Shown here: piece after piece, positions 30,910 through 40,430 of the stretch
Position numbering within the stretch: position 1 is the stretch's first letter
Layout of the letters: every line of letters starts with the position of its first letter
From: Candidatus Kuenenia stuttgartensis
GTDB lineage: Bacteria; Planctomycetota; Planctomycetia; Planctomycetales; Planctomycetaceae
Direction of reading: 5' to 3'
Length of the DNA: 64,000 bases
NCBI GenBank assembly: GCA_945861865.1
Contig: CAMAWN010000001.1
Coordinates: forward strand, 62,001-126,000
The notes under the pieces: generated by a model
Told to the model about the DNA's origin: nothing
Databases searched by the model: none
The model's input: only the letters and a program-made list of their open reading frames with translations
Made by a program: the position numbers and the translations under genes

Positions 30910-32288
30910 GCCAGCCCCTCCAGCACAAAGTACGGCGACAGATCGCGGACCTCGGCCGACAGACACAACAATTCCACCGGTTCGGCGACGTCGCGCGTGC
31001 GCATCAGCAATTCACTGCGCGGCCGAGACGACACGACGACGACGCGCGAACTGCTCGAAATCCGCTGCATCGTCTCGTCGATCACCGGCCGGAGATCCGC
31101 CGTCGGCGAAGCGGACGCCAACGCCAATTGATCCAGAGCTTGTTCCAAACTGGAGAGCTGATCCCAAGCAATTGTCTGCGTGCCCACCACAATCATTCGC
31201 AGCCGTGCCTCATGCGATTGCCGCAAAGTCTCGTGCAAAACCGTGGACGCAAAGCTGATCGCCAGTTCGACCCGGTCCAGGTCGGATGTCGTTGGCTGCG
31301 CGGGTTGCCAGAGTTCCACCAGCAACACCAGATCGCGGTCGCGCGTTTGCTGAAACTCGCGCACCATCAGTTCGCCGCGCCGAGCGGTCGTGCGCCAGTG
31401 AATCGCTTTCGGATTGTCACCGAGACGATACTCACGAATGCGATGGAATTCGTCATCGAACAAACCAGCCCGCATCCGCCGCCGCTCCACCACTTCGGTG
31501 GCATTCCACAGATCGCTCCGCCACCGCGAAGTCATGCGGCCGACACGCGGATGCACGATCAGCTTGGCGAAGTCATTGAAGAGAAATCCGCGTTCGACCA
31601 GCCCCAACGGAAAGTGAGTGGTCAACTCGAGGGGTCCGAACGAGTACTCCCCCCGTTGGCTGAACCGCACGAAATAATGACCTCGCCGACTTTGCCTCGC
31701 CGGAATACGTACAAACAGCGCCGCCGCCTGAAAACGGTCGCGAATATGCGTGACTTGATCTCGCGCGGCCAACAGCCACGAGCTCAAAAACCACTTGTGA
31801 TTCGCGACTTCGATTTCCACCGAAACCATTTCGCCGGCCATCACGCGATGCGGCAAACCCCGCTTCGCGTGCGTGCGCCGCAGCATGGAAAACGCGATCC
31901 AACCGTTGAGCACCCACGGGCCAATCATCATCGCAAAAACGAACATCAGCATATTCGTCCGCCCAATGATCGAGCCGAGAAACATCACGCTCATGATCGT
32001 GATGTAGACGATCCCTTCGCGCGTGATCGCCATCCGATTTCGATTCCAAATCGGCCGGCGTGTCGCCGTCTGACGCGAACGTGCCAAAGCGAGCAGTTGC
32101 GTGATCCCCCACAGCAGCAGGCCAACCGCCAACGCGATCAGCACCCAACGACTGAAGCTGGCCCAGCGTTGGGCTAACCACGGCAGGCGCTGAAGACCAA
32201 GCAGCAAGCCTCCCCCACATGTGATCGCCCCCACTCCGGCCAGAGGAGACCAGCGTTTCTCACCGTCGTTGGGAAGCGATCCGTTCAT
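30906..32288 (-). CDS. DUF58 domain protein
   Basis: 'RAGLFDDEFHRIREYRLGDNPKAIHWRTTARRGELMVREFQ' DUF58 signature; ATGA overlap with TgpA-like gene. Confidence 0.92.
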   Translation of the reverse strand: MNGSLPNDGEKRWSPLAGVGAITCGGGLLLGLQRLPWLAQRWASFSRWVLIALAVGLLLWGITQLLALARSRQTATRRPIWNRNRMAITREGIVYITIMSVMFLGSIIGRTNMLMFVFAMMIGPWVLNGWIAFSMLRRTHAKRGLPHRVMAGEMVSVEIEVANHKWFLSSWLLAARDQVTHIRDRFQAAALFVRIPARQSRRGHYFVRFSQRGEYSFGPLELTTHFPLGLVERGFLFNDFAKLIVHPRVGRMTSRWRSDLWNATEVVERRRMRAGLFDDEFHRIREYRLGDNPKAIHWRTTARRGELMVREFQQTRDRDLVLLVELWQPAQPTTSDLDRVELAISFASTVLHETLRQSHEARLRMIVVGTQTIAWDQLSSLEQALDQLALASASPTADLRPVIDETMQRISSSSRVVVVSSRPRSELLMRTRDVAEPVELLCLSAEVRDLSPYFVLEGLA

Positions 32289-32345
32289 GGAGTCAATGGA
32301 TTGGGTTCGTGATGGCTATCGAAGATTGGGTGATCGTGTTGAAGT

Positions 32346-32456
32346 CTAGTGGTTCACCAATCTGGTTTTGATAGGTAGCCACACTCGCCAGAGCGCGGGC
32401 TTCCCACGTTCTGGCGAGTGTGGCTACCTGTCATTTCAAAGTTGTTGGACCACTAG
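32346..32456. repeat. Nested inverted-repeat element
   Basis: Perfect 19 bp arms ggtagccacactcgccaga (32374-32392) / tctggcgagtgtggctacc (32410-32428); outer arms ctagtggttcaccaa / ttggaccactag. Confidence 0.9.
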
Positions 32457-32853
32457 GAGTTCGCGCGTCAGACACCAGCACGACCAGATCGTTCGCGCTG
32501 ATGTTTCGACTCACGCACAATGAGGTGTTGCAAGACCACATCGTGGTGATTAGCAATCTCCCACTCCTTCCGACTGTAGCAATTGCACGGAAAAAATCGT
32601 CCAACTAGACTGCGTAGGATGAGTAAGTACGGAGGTTCGACGAAGAGATTGACCGGATGCCACAACCTATTTGAGCAGGCATGGTTCTGTGTTGAGTGCA
32701 CCTTCGCGACGACACCAAAACCCGCCCAACGAGCTTCGGGCCGTCTGGTGAAGTCGATACCGGTCTCCGAGAGTGAGCGCCGATAGAGAAGGGAGAACCG
32801 ATCGCGACCCTTCGCCAACATGCGGTCGAACCAATTTTCATGGAGTGTTTCCT

Positions 32854-35073
32854 GTGACTGAACGACAAATTTACGGCGTGAATGGAAAATCGAATCGCCG
32901 TTGGATGGCCTTGTGTGGCACCTCGGTGTTGGCCTTGGGAACGACGCTGGTTTCTGGGACTTGGGCTTGGGATGACGCCAAGCCAGTGCAGCCCGCAGGT
33001 TTGCGAGGCGTTCTGCCAATCGATGTTCCAGTGACTCTGGGCGAAGATGCGTTCGCAGTCTTGGACGGAAACTGGAAAGAGTGGGGCGAAAAGACCGCCG
33101 CCGAAGTCGCCAAGCTGTACTCCGAAGAGACGCTCGGCATCGAGGCCCAGCGACAGCAGTTGGACGTCTTGAAAAAGAAGTTGCTGACGATGGAGACATC
33201 GCTCAGGGATGCTCGCTATCGCAGTATTCATGAACCGCTCGGCAGTCTTTACGCCGCTCTCAACCGGCGCGTGGCGATTACCGAAGCCGTGCTCGACACG
33301 CTGACAATCGATCCACAGAAATCCGCCCGCGAACAACTCGAAGGGGCACGGCAGCAGGTCGCAAATTCTCTGAAGGATCTCGAAACCGAATTGAACACCG
33401 TCAAAAACGGACCCGCGTGGTTGGATTACGTCCGTTCTGCCGAGATCACAAAACTGGTCAGTGACAAGAAGGGGATGGAAGCGGTGCCGGTCCTCTCGGC
33501 GGTCCACCAAAAACTGTCTCCGTCAGATGCCACGTCGCCAGAGATTCGCAAGTTCCTCGACGGATCGAGACTCGTCGCCTTGAGGCAATCGCTGGATGGA
33601 TTCGTGAAGCTCGCGGCTGTGGTGGATCAGCCGTACAACCCCGAAAAGCTGCGAGCCGAAGTGGTGGCACTGGTCGCCTCGATCGAGCAATACGAGGAGT
33701 CGCAATCGTCGACCGATGCGGCTGCGGCCCGAAAGGCTTTTGACGCGGTTCGTAAATCATCACCCGACCGTGGCAATCGCGTCGCTGCGGCAATGTCCAC
33801 GCATTACTTCAACTTCAACTTGCGTGTCGTGGTCAGCGAGAAGTTTCTATCGAAGCTCGTGGCCGAATCGACCACGAAGCAGGGTCCTGTCAAAGATGTC
33901 ATCCTCGGAGCCAACGTCAGCGGCAACCAGACGACGACCGTGAACGCGGGCATCGACCTGAAGCCCAGCAACGACGGCATCCGTCTGAATCTGGTGATCG
34001 ATGGTGTCGCTCGGTCGAGCACGGTCGGTGTCACCGATCAAGCCAACGTCCACACCAACGGCAATCACGTTTTCAAAGCCTGGAAACCAATCCTGTTTGA
34101 TGGGAACAAGTTCACAACCAGTGCTGCCGACATTTCCGTCCGGGCCAACAACCAGACGACCGGTGTATCGACCAGGTACAGCAACATTCCTTTATTTGGC
34201 GGCTTCGCGGATTCGATCGCCAGGGGCGAAGTGGAAGACCGACGCGGTCAGGCGGAAGCCATCGCGGCGCAACGGATCTCCAGCAAAGTTCTGCCGGAAT
34301 TCAACTCCGAGGTCGAAGCCAAAGTCAGCGACCTTAACAAGGACTATGAAGCCAAGGTCAGCTCCAAACTGCGTGAAAAGGATCTGTACCCTTCGGCGGC
34401 CAGCTACCGTTCTTCGGAAGATGACCTGCGAATCAACACGCGATTGATGGCTGAACATGAACTGGCTGGTGGCGACGGTCCGTTTGTCGGCGTTCCCAGC
34501 ATTGGTTTCGTGCTGGCCCTTCACGAATCACTGCTCAACAACAGTCTGGACCGCCTGAAGATCGCCGGCCGGACGATGTCTGAGGATGAACTCGGCAAGG
34601 AAATCGAGAGTTCCTTTTCCGACCTCCTCGGCCGCAAGTTCAACATCTCGAAAATGGTTGACGAGTCCGCTGAGAACGTCAAAGAGCCAGCAACGTTCGT
34701 CTTCCCGGTCAAAGATCCCCTTCGCTTCCGAGTCAATAACGGTCAACTGACGCTCGCGATTCGAGCTGGGCTGAAGCAGAAGGACGAAGATATTCCGACA
34801 CAGGAAATCACGGTGCCGTTGATGTTCCGAATTGAAGGGACCAACATCGTCGTGGAGAGTGGTGAAGTGGGAGTCTCGCCCGTCGAAACTCCGGCCAACG
34901 CCGGTCTGCAAATCGCTCGTGCCGGAATCGTCCGCAACAAAATCAAGAACGCGCTGCCGACTCGCAAATTTGATCGCTTCATCAACATCGACAAGAACCA
35001 GCAGACGCCGATTCAATTAGGCCTCGCCCAAGTCAAAGCGGCTGGCGGATGGTTGACGCTTTCCTTCGAGTAA
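32854..35073 (+). CDS. Secreted protein of unknown function (739 aa)
   Basis: GTG start, signal peptide 'RRWMALCGTSVLALGTTLVSG'; helical N-terminal half, beta-rich C-terminal half. Confidence 0.75.
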   Translation: MTERQIYGVNGKSNRRWMALCGTSVLALGTTLVSGTWAWDDAKPVQPAGLRGVLPIDVPVTLGEDAFAVLDGNWKEWGEKTAAEVAKLYSEETLGIEAQRQQLDVLKKKLLTMETSLRDARYRSIHEPLGSLYAALNRRVAITEAVLDTLTIDPQKSAREQLEGARQQVANSLKDLETELNTVKNGPAWLDYVRSAEITKLVSDKKGMEAVPVLSAVHQKLSPSDATSPEIRKFLDGSRLVALRQSLDGFVKLAAVVDQPYNPEKLRAEVVALVASIEQYEESQSSTDAAAARKAFDAVRKSSPDRGNRVAAAMSTHYFNFNLRVVVSEKFLSKLVAESTTKQGPVKDVILGANVSGNQTTTVNAGIDLKPSNDGIRLNLVIDGVARSSTVGVTDQANVHTNGNHVFKAWKPILFDGNKFTTSAADISVRANNQTTGVSTRYSNIPLFGGFADSIARGEVEDRRGQAEAIAAQRISSKVLPEFNSEVEAKVSDLNKDYEAKVSSKLREKDLYPSAASYRSSEDDLRINTRLMAEHELAGGDGPFVGVPSIGFVLALHESLLNNSLDRLKIAGRTMSEDELGKEIESSFSDLLGRKFNISKMVDESAENVKEPATFVFPVKDPLRFRVNNGQLTLAIRAGLKQKDEDIPTQEITVPLMFRIEGTNIVVESGEVGVSPVETPANAGLQIARAGIVRNKIKNALPTRKFDRFINIDKNQQTPIQLGLAQVKAAGGWLTLSFE

Positions 35074-35106
35074 CTCGACAGCGTCGCTCTGATTTGTTGA
35101 CATCTT

Positions 35107-35147
35107 GCAGGACCGGAACCGCTGGGCGATTCCGGTCCTGCTGTTTT
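35107..35147 (+). terminator. Rho-independent-like terminator
   Basis: gcaggaccggaa (35107-35118) / ttccggtcctgc (35130-35141), 12 bp perfect stem then TGTTTT. Confidence 0.7.
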
Positions 35148-35161
35148 GGATGAGACCTCGC

Positions 35162-35848
35162 ATGTCGCACCTCGATTCCGATTTGATCGTCACCGGACTC
35201 TGCAAGGAGTACGTCACCGCCGCCGGTTCGCTGACCGTTTTGAACGGCGTTGATCTGTCGCTGACTCGCGGTGAAGCGCTGGCGGTGACCGGCCCGTCGG
35301 GTTCCGGCAAGAGTTCGCTGCTGTTCGTGCTCGGTGGTTTGGAGCGACCGACGCAAGGTTCTGTGCGACTGCGAGGCCGAGACGTCTTCGCTGCGACCGA
35401 AACAGAGCTGGCCGCGTGGCGACAGGAGTCCGTCGGCTTCGTCTTTCAGGAACATCACCTGCTGCCGCAATGCACGGTGTTGGAGAACGTGCTGATCCCG
35501 CGATTGGCCGGACCCGGCACAACGGCGGACGATCTTGTCCGCGCCACAAAGCTGCTCGAACGAGTTGGCTTGCAGCATCGCATCGAACATCGTCCCGCGC
35601 AGTTGTCCGGTGGCGAAAGGCAGCGTGTCGCCGTCTGCCGAGCACTCATCAATCAGCCCGCGCTGTTGCTCGCCGACGAACCGACCGGCAACCTCGATCG
35701 CGAAAACGCCGACTCGATCGGTAGCTTGTTGCTGGAACTCAGCCGCGATGTCGGCAGCGTGCTGATCTGCGTCACGCACAGCGCCGACTTGGCCGCCCGC
35801 TTTCCGCGCCGCGCCGAACTCCGCGACGGACGGCTCACATCCCTTTGA
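35162..35848 (+). CDS. LolD/MacB-like ABC transporter ATP-binding protein
   Basis: 'GPSGSGKSSLLFVLGGLERPTQGSV', 'QLSGGERQRVAVCRALINQPALLLADEPTGNLD'. Confidence 0.93.
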   Translation: MSHLDSDLIVTGLCKEYVTAAGSLTVLNGVDLSLTRGEALAVTGPSGSGKSSLLFVLGGLERPTQGSVRLRGRDVFAATETELAAWRQESVGFVFQEHHLLPQCTVLENVLIPRLAGPGTTADDLVRATKLLERVGLQHRIEHRPAQLSGGERQRVAVCRALINQPALLLADEPTGNLDRENADSIGSLLLELSRDVGSVLICVTHSADLAARFPRRAELRDGRLTSL

Positions 35849-35872
35849 TTCGGGTTGATGGAGAGACCACAC

Positions 35873-36934
35873 ATGTTCGACCCTGCTTCCGGCCGCCGTC
35901 ATTTCGCCAGCGACAATTATTCGGGAGTCTGCCCCGAAGCGTGGGACGCGATGGCCCGCGCGAATCAAGGACACGTCCCCGCCTACGGTGACGACGAATG
36001 GACCGCGAAGGCCGCCGACTTGCTGCGAGATTTGTTCGAGGTCAACTGCGAAGTCTTCTTCTCGTTCAACGGCACCGCGGCGAACGCGCTGGCGCTGTCG
36101 GCCATGTGCCAGTCGTATCACAGCATCCTGTGCCACGAACTCGCTCACGCCGAAACCGACGAATGCGGTGCGCCGGAATTCTTCTCGAACGGGTCGAAGA
36201 TCCTCGTCGTGTCGGGCGAAGATGGCCGCATCCGACCGGAGGCCGTGTCGCACATGGTGCAGCGTCGTTGCGACATCCACTACCCGAAGCCGAAAGTCCT
36301 GAGCCTCACGCAAGCCACCGAACTCGGCACCGTCTACTCGGTCGATGATCTGCAAGCCTTGTTCGAGGCGGCGCGTCGTCACGACTTGCGAGTCCACATG
36401 GACGGTGCTCGCTTCGCCAACGCGGTCGCTGCGCTCGGCGTCACCCCGAAGGAGATCACTTGGAAAGTCGGCGTCGATGTCCTCTGCTTCGGCGGCACGA
36501 AGAACGGCATGGCGGTGGGCGAAACGATCATCTTTTTCAAAAAGGAACTCGCCCACGAGTTCGCGTATCGTTGCAAGCAATCGGGGCAACTCGCCTCGAA
36601 GATGCGGTTCCTCGCCGCACCGTGGGTCGGAATGCTGGAGTCCGGCGCGTGGCTGCGGAATGCCACGCAAGCCAATCGCATGGCCGAAAGACTCGAAGCG
36701 GGATTGTCGGAAGTTCCCGGCGTCGAGTTCATCTCGCGCCGCCAAGCCAATTCGGTCTTCGTTCGACTGCGCCCCGAAGTCGCGACTGCGCTGCGAACTC
36801 GCGGCTGGCGATTTTACACATTCATCGGAGCCGGAGGCGCACGCTTCATGTGCTCGTGGGACACCGCCGAGTCCGACATCACCGCGCTCGTCAACGACGT
36901 GCGAGAATTGATGGCCGCAAAGTCGTCAACGTAG
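35873..36934 (+). CDS. ltaE: Low-specificity threonine aldolase / beta-eliminating lyase
   Basis: 'ASDNYSGVCPEAWDAM', 'HMDGARFANAVAALG', 'CFGGTKNGM' PLP-lysine motif. Confidence 0.92.
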   Translation: MFDPASGRRHFASDNYSGVCPEAWDAMARANQGHVPAYGDDEWTAKAADLLRDLFEVNCEVFFSFNGTAANALALSAMCQSYHSILCHELAHAETDECGAPEFFSNGSKILVVSGEDGRIRPEAVSHMVQRRCDIHYPKPKVLSLTQATELGTVYSVDDLQALFEAARRHDLRVHMDGARFANAVAALGVTPKEITWKVGVDVLCFGGTKNGMAVGETIIFFKKELAHEFAYRCKQSGQLASKMRFLAAPWVGMLESGAWLRNATQANRMAERLEAGLSEVPGVEFISRRQANSVFVRLRPEVATALRTRGWRFYTFIGAGGARFMCSWDTAESDITALVNDVRELMAAKSST

Positions 36935-37462
36935 CCGCTCGTGAGCCGTTGCCGAACCGTACTTCGCCGCCATTTGCCAGTGCAGCTTCGCGACTCCGGA
37001 ACGATTTTCCGCTTCCGCCTTGAGGGCGAGTCGCTCGAACTTCGCGGCACGATCTGCCGTGGACTCCACGTCGCGAGTTGGCTCGCGCGGACTCTCGGCA
37101 CGCGAGTCGCTGATCGCCGCCGCATGACGCGAGAATCGCGATCCTGGCTTCGGCTGATCGGGGGCCAAGTTCAAGACTGCCTCGTCCATCTCGTGCAGGT
37201 CGATGACGGTCACGCCGACGGACATCGACGTCGACGATCGCGACAGGCCTAGCGAAGAACCGGGCTGCCCAAATCCAAATCGAGATCGCCCCGATTGAGC
37301 GGACGACACGCCGCCTAAAAAAGTTCGGCCGCGATCCGGCACCGCGACCGCAGTCGCCAGTGAGGTCGTGCCGACAACGGGTTGCTGCACGACCAACTGC
37401 TGCCCGAAGGCTGGAACGCTCAGAGTCGTCCACATCAGCAATGCCAGGATTATCGCACGCAT
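36926..37462 (-). CDS. Secreted hypothetical protein
   Basis: Signal peptide 'MRAIILALLMWTTLSVPAFGQ'; helical C-terminus 'AAKFERLALKAEAENRSGVAKLHWQMAAKYG'. Confidence 0.6.
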   Translation of the reverse strand: MRAIILALLMWTTLSVPAFGQQLVVQQPVVGTTSLATAVAVPDRGRTFLGGVSSAQSGRSRFGFGQPGSSLGLSRSSTSMSVGVTVIDLHEMDEAVLNLAPDQPKPGSRFSRHAAAISDSRAESPREPTRDVESTADRAAKFERLALKAEAENRSGVAKLHWQMAAKYGSATAHERLR

Positions 37463-37519
37463 CGTGTTTTCCTCGGTGGCGAATAAGACACTTCGATTCT
37501 CTTGTTGACTCACGGACGA

Positions 37520-37856
37520 TCAATTCTGTGGCGGAACCGTTGTCGGCGGCGCGACCGTCGGCGGTAATCCCTGCGGGAGCGCTCCTGTCGGCACTGCTCC
37601 GAGAGGAAACGCACCGGGTGATTGTCCGGCAGCACCGGCTCCAATTGTGCCCGCTCCCGGCGACTGCGGTGCCAACTGCTTCAAGCGATCGATCATCGCG
37701 CTGGGCACCGTCGCCCTCCTTCTTCTTCGGTGGAGCCTTCACCGGAAACGGCTTCTCGCACTTCGGGCAACCGATTTTCTTGCCGGCTGGCGGAGTCGCT
37801 TTCAGCTTCAACTTCACTTTGCAATGCGGGCATTGAATAGAAATCGGATCAGCCAT
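37520..37856 (-). pseudogene. Zinc-ribbon plus Pro/Gly-rich tail protein split by an apparent 1 nt frameshift
   Basis: Frame 1: MADPISIQCPHCKVKLKLKATPPAGKKIGCPKCEKPFPVKAPPKKKEGDG; frame 2: PSAMIDRLKQLAPQSPGAGTIGAG...PPQN*; span is not a multiple of 3. Confidence 0.65.
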
Positions 37857-38022
37857 GTTGGCGTCCTCAGCATGAGGGTGGGAGCGAATCACATCGGATG
37901 CTACGCCGCGCGCGAGTCGCTCACAAGTTGCGGCTTGCTCGACAGCGCGTGTTCGCCGCGATACGACCTTGGCCTCAATTGCCTTCGACATTCATCGTTC
38001 GCCTGAATTTGTGGGAGCCATC

Positions 38023-39234
38023 ATGCCTCAGACCGCTTCAATTCTGTCCCGCCGTAATCTGTTGACCTCAGCCGCAATGGCCACCGGTCTCGCGATGCTG
38101 TCCGATGCTGTTGCCCAGGAAAACAATCCCGCCGCGAACGTCGTCGATCGCGGAGCTGATTTGAAAATCAAATCGCTGCGAGGCTTTCGAGTCGGCACGA
38201 AGGCGTACCTCAAGATCGAGACGAATCACGGCGTCACCGGCTGGGGAGAAGTGACCGGCCTCGAACCAAACGTCGCGGTCGCATTGGCTCAGTCGCTGTT
38301 TGAACTGCTCGATGGCGAGAACCCAACGCGGATCGAGCACCTCTGGCAGAAGCTGTATCGGTCGCATCGCGACATGCGCGGCGGGCCGTTCATGACGCAT
38401 GTGATCGCGGCCATCGACGTGGCCTTGTGGGACATCACCGGCAAGACGTGGGGCGTGCCGGTCTATCGGTTGCTCGGCGGGCCGACGCGCGACAAGGTCC
38501 GCATGTATCCGCACGCGAAGGCTCACAAAATTGGGACCGGCGGGCCGCATCCGTATTCGGCCGATCCGGCGGAGATCGAACGGCTCGTCAAGATGGTCAA
38601 GGAGACGCGCGAACGAGTCGGCAAGGACGGCACCGTGATGTTCGACGCGCACTGCGCGATCCCGCCCGCGATGCTGATTCAATTCGCAAACGCCATCGAA
38701 CCGTACGACCTCCTGTTTCTGGAAGAGGTCGCCGTCCCCGGCAACATCGAAGTCTTCAAGCGACTGAAGCAGCACATCAAAATCCCGATGGCCACTGGCG
38801 AGCGCGACCGCACGATCTGGGAGATGCTGCCGTATCTCCACGAGCGGTGCATCGACATCCTGCAACCCGACTGCGCTCACACCGGCGGCATCACGCAGAT
38901 GAAAAAGATCGCGACGCTCGCCGAGGCGTACTTCGTCCCGCTGGCCCCGCACTGCACCTGCTCGGAACTCGGCCTCTCCGCCAGCCTCCACGCGGCGTTC
39001 GCGGTCCCATTCCTCTTGATCCACGAAGGCTACCTCGACGGCCACATCATGCCGCCGGGAGTCGCTCGCAAAAGCTGGGAGCAAGACAAGGACGGCTACG
39101 CGACCCTGCCTCAAGGCCCCGGCCTCGGCGTGACCGTCGATGAGTCCATGTTTGAGAAGGTCAATGCCGACCCGAAGCGCGTCTTCAAATGGCCGAAGCC
39201 GACGCTGCCGGACGGAGCAGTGCGGGACTACTGA
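38023..39234 (+). CDS. Mandelate racemase/muconate lactonizing family dehydratase (galactonate dehydratase-like) with Tat-like signal
   Basis: 'SRRNLLTSAAMATG'; 'MRGGPFMTHVIAAIDVALWDITGK', 'LFLEEVAVPGN', 'QPDCAHTGGITQMKKIA'. Confidence 0.9.
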   Translation: MPQTASILSRRNLLTSAAMATGLAMLSDAVAQENNPAANVVDRGADLKIKSLRGFRVGTKAYLKIETNHGVTGWGEVTGLEPNVAVALAQSLFELLDGENPTRIEHLWQKLYRSHRDMRGGPFMTHVIAAIDVALWDITGKTWGVPVYRLLGGPTRDKVRMYPHAKAHKIGTGGPHPYSADPAEIERLVKMVKETRERVGKDGTVMFDAHCAIPPAMLIQFANAIEPYDLLFLEEVAVPGNIEVFKRLKQHIKIPMATGERDRTIWEMLPYLHERCIDILQPDCAHTGGITQMKKIATLAEAYFVPLAPHCTCSELGLSASLHAAFAVPFLLIHEGYLDGHIMPPGVARKSWEQDKDGYATLPQGPGLGVTVDESMFEKVNADPKRVFKWPKPTLPDGAVRDY

Positions 39235-39323
39235 TTTTACCTCCTCGCTTGCTCAGCCAGTCGCTGCTTGAAACGATGTCGGCCGGGATGACTTCCACGA
39301 TTCACCACTCGAAAGGTTTGACC

Positions 39324-40349
39324 GTGAAGATTCGATTGGCTCTGTGCTGGATGGCTGTTGGGTTCGGGTTCGGTTTGATCGCCTCAGCCGCGAAGGCCGC
39401 TGATCCGTGGATCGTGTTCGAGGGGGGCGACGGGCCGGGCAAAGGGAAGCACATCGTGCTCATCAGCGGTGATGACGAGTACCGCTCGGAAGAGGCGTTG
39501 CCGCAGTTGGCGAAGATCTTGTCGAAGCATCACGGCTTCAAATGCACGGTGCTGTTCCCGATTGATCCGGCGGATGGCTCGATCAAGCCGGATCATCAGA
39601 CCAACATTCCAGGGACCGAGTCGCTCAAGACGGCCGATCTGGCGATTCTGGGATTGCGGTTCCGCAATCTGCCGGACGAGCAGATGCAGCCGTTCGTCGA
39701 TTACGTCGAAGCGGGCAAGCCGGTGATCGGCCTGCGGACTTCGACGCACGCCTTCAACATTCCGAAGGGCCGCAAGTTCGAGAAGTACGGCTGGACCTAC
39801 GGCGGCAAAGAGTACGAACAAGGCTTCGGCCGACAGGTGCTCGGCGAGACGTGGATCAACCATCATGGACATCACGCAGTCGAGGGAACTCGCGGAATCG
39901 TGGTGAAGGACCAAGCGTCGCACCCGATTCTGCGAGGCATCAAAGACGGCGACGTCTTCGGCACGACGGACGTTTACGGCGTGCGCTTGCCGCTGCCGGG
40001 AGACAGCTTGCCGCTGGTGCTGGGCCAAGTCACCAAGACTTTGAAAGACGACAGCGAACCGGTCGAGGGGAAGAAGAACGACCCAATGATGCCGGTCGCC
40101 TGGACCAAGTCCTACAAAAGCGAGAGCGGCAAAGTCGCTCGCGTCTTCACGACCACGATGGGAGCCTCAGAAGACCTGCTGTGGGAGGGGACTCGCCGAT
40201 TGATCGTCAACGCGAGTTACTGGTGCCTGTCGATGGAAGCCAAGATTCCGGTGAAATCAAAGGTCGAACTGGTCGGCGACTTCAAGCCGCTGCGATTCAA
40301 GTTCGGCGGCTTCGCGAAAGGTGTGAAACCGGAAGACTTGCTGAAGTAG
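39324..40349 (+). CDS. Secreted ThuA-like domain protein
   Basis: 'KHIVLISGDDEYRSEEALPQLAKILSKHHGFKCTVLF', 'KPVIGLRTSTHAF'. Confidence 0.85.
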   Translation: MKIRLALCWMAVGFGFGLIASAAKAADPWIVFEGGDGPGKGKHIVLISGDDEYRSEEALPQLAKILSKHHGFKCTVLFPIDPADGSIKPDHQTNIPGTESLKTADLAILGLRFRNLPDEQMQPFVDYVEAGKPVIGLRTSTHAFNIPKGRKFEKYGWTYGGKEYEQGFGRQVLGETWINHHGHHAVEGTRGIVVKDQASHPILRGIKDGDVFGTTDVYGVRLPLPGDSLPLVLGQVTKTLKDDSEPVEGKKNDPMMPVAWTKSYKSESGKVARVFTTTMGASEDLLWEGTRRLIVNASYWCLSMEAKIPVKSKVELVGDFKPLRFKFGGFAKGVKPEDLLK

Positions 40350-40370
40350 TCAGAGTCCCGTGAAAAAATA

Positions 40371-40407
40371 AAAGCCTGGTGGTCCTTGCGGATCACCGGG
40401 CTTTTTT
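40371..40407. terminator. Bidirectional terminator hairpin
   Basis: aaagcctggtggtcc-ttgc-ggatcaccgggcttttttg between convergent ThuA and EF-G genes. Confidence 0.75.
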
Positions 40408-40430
40408 GCGCTCACGGCCAAACTGGTCGG

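Noticed and set aside
35033-36745. 570 aa minus-strand ORF opposite the LolD-like ATPase and threonine aldolase
   Set aside because: Shadow ORF; both plus-strand genes have strong motifs.
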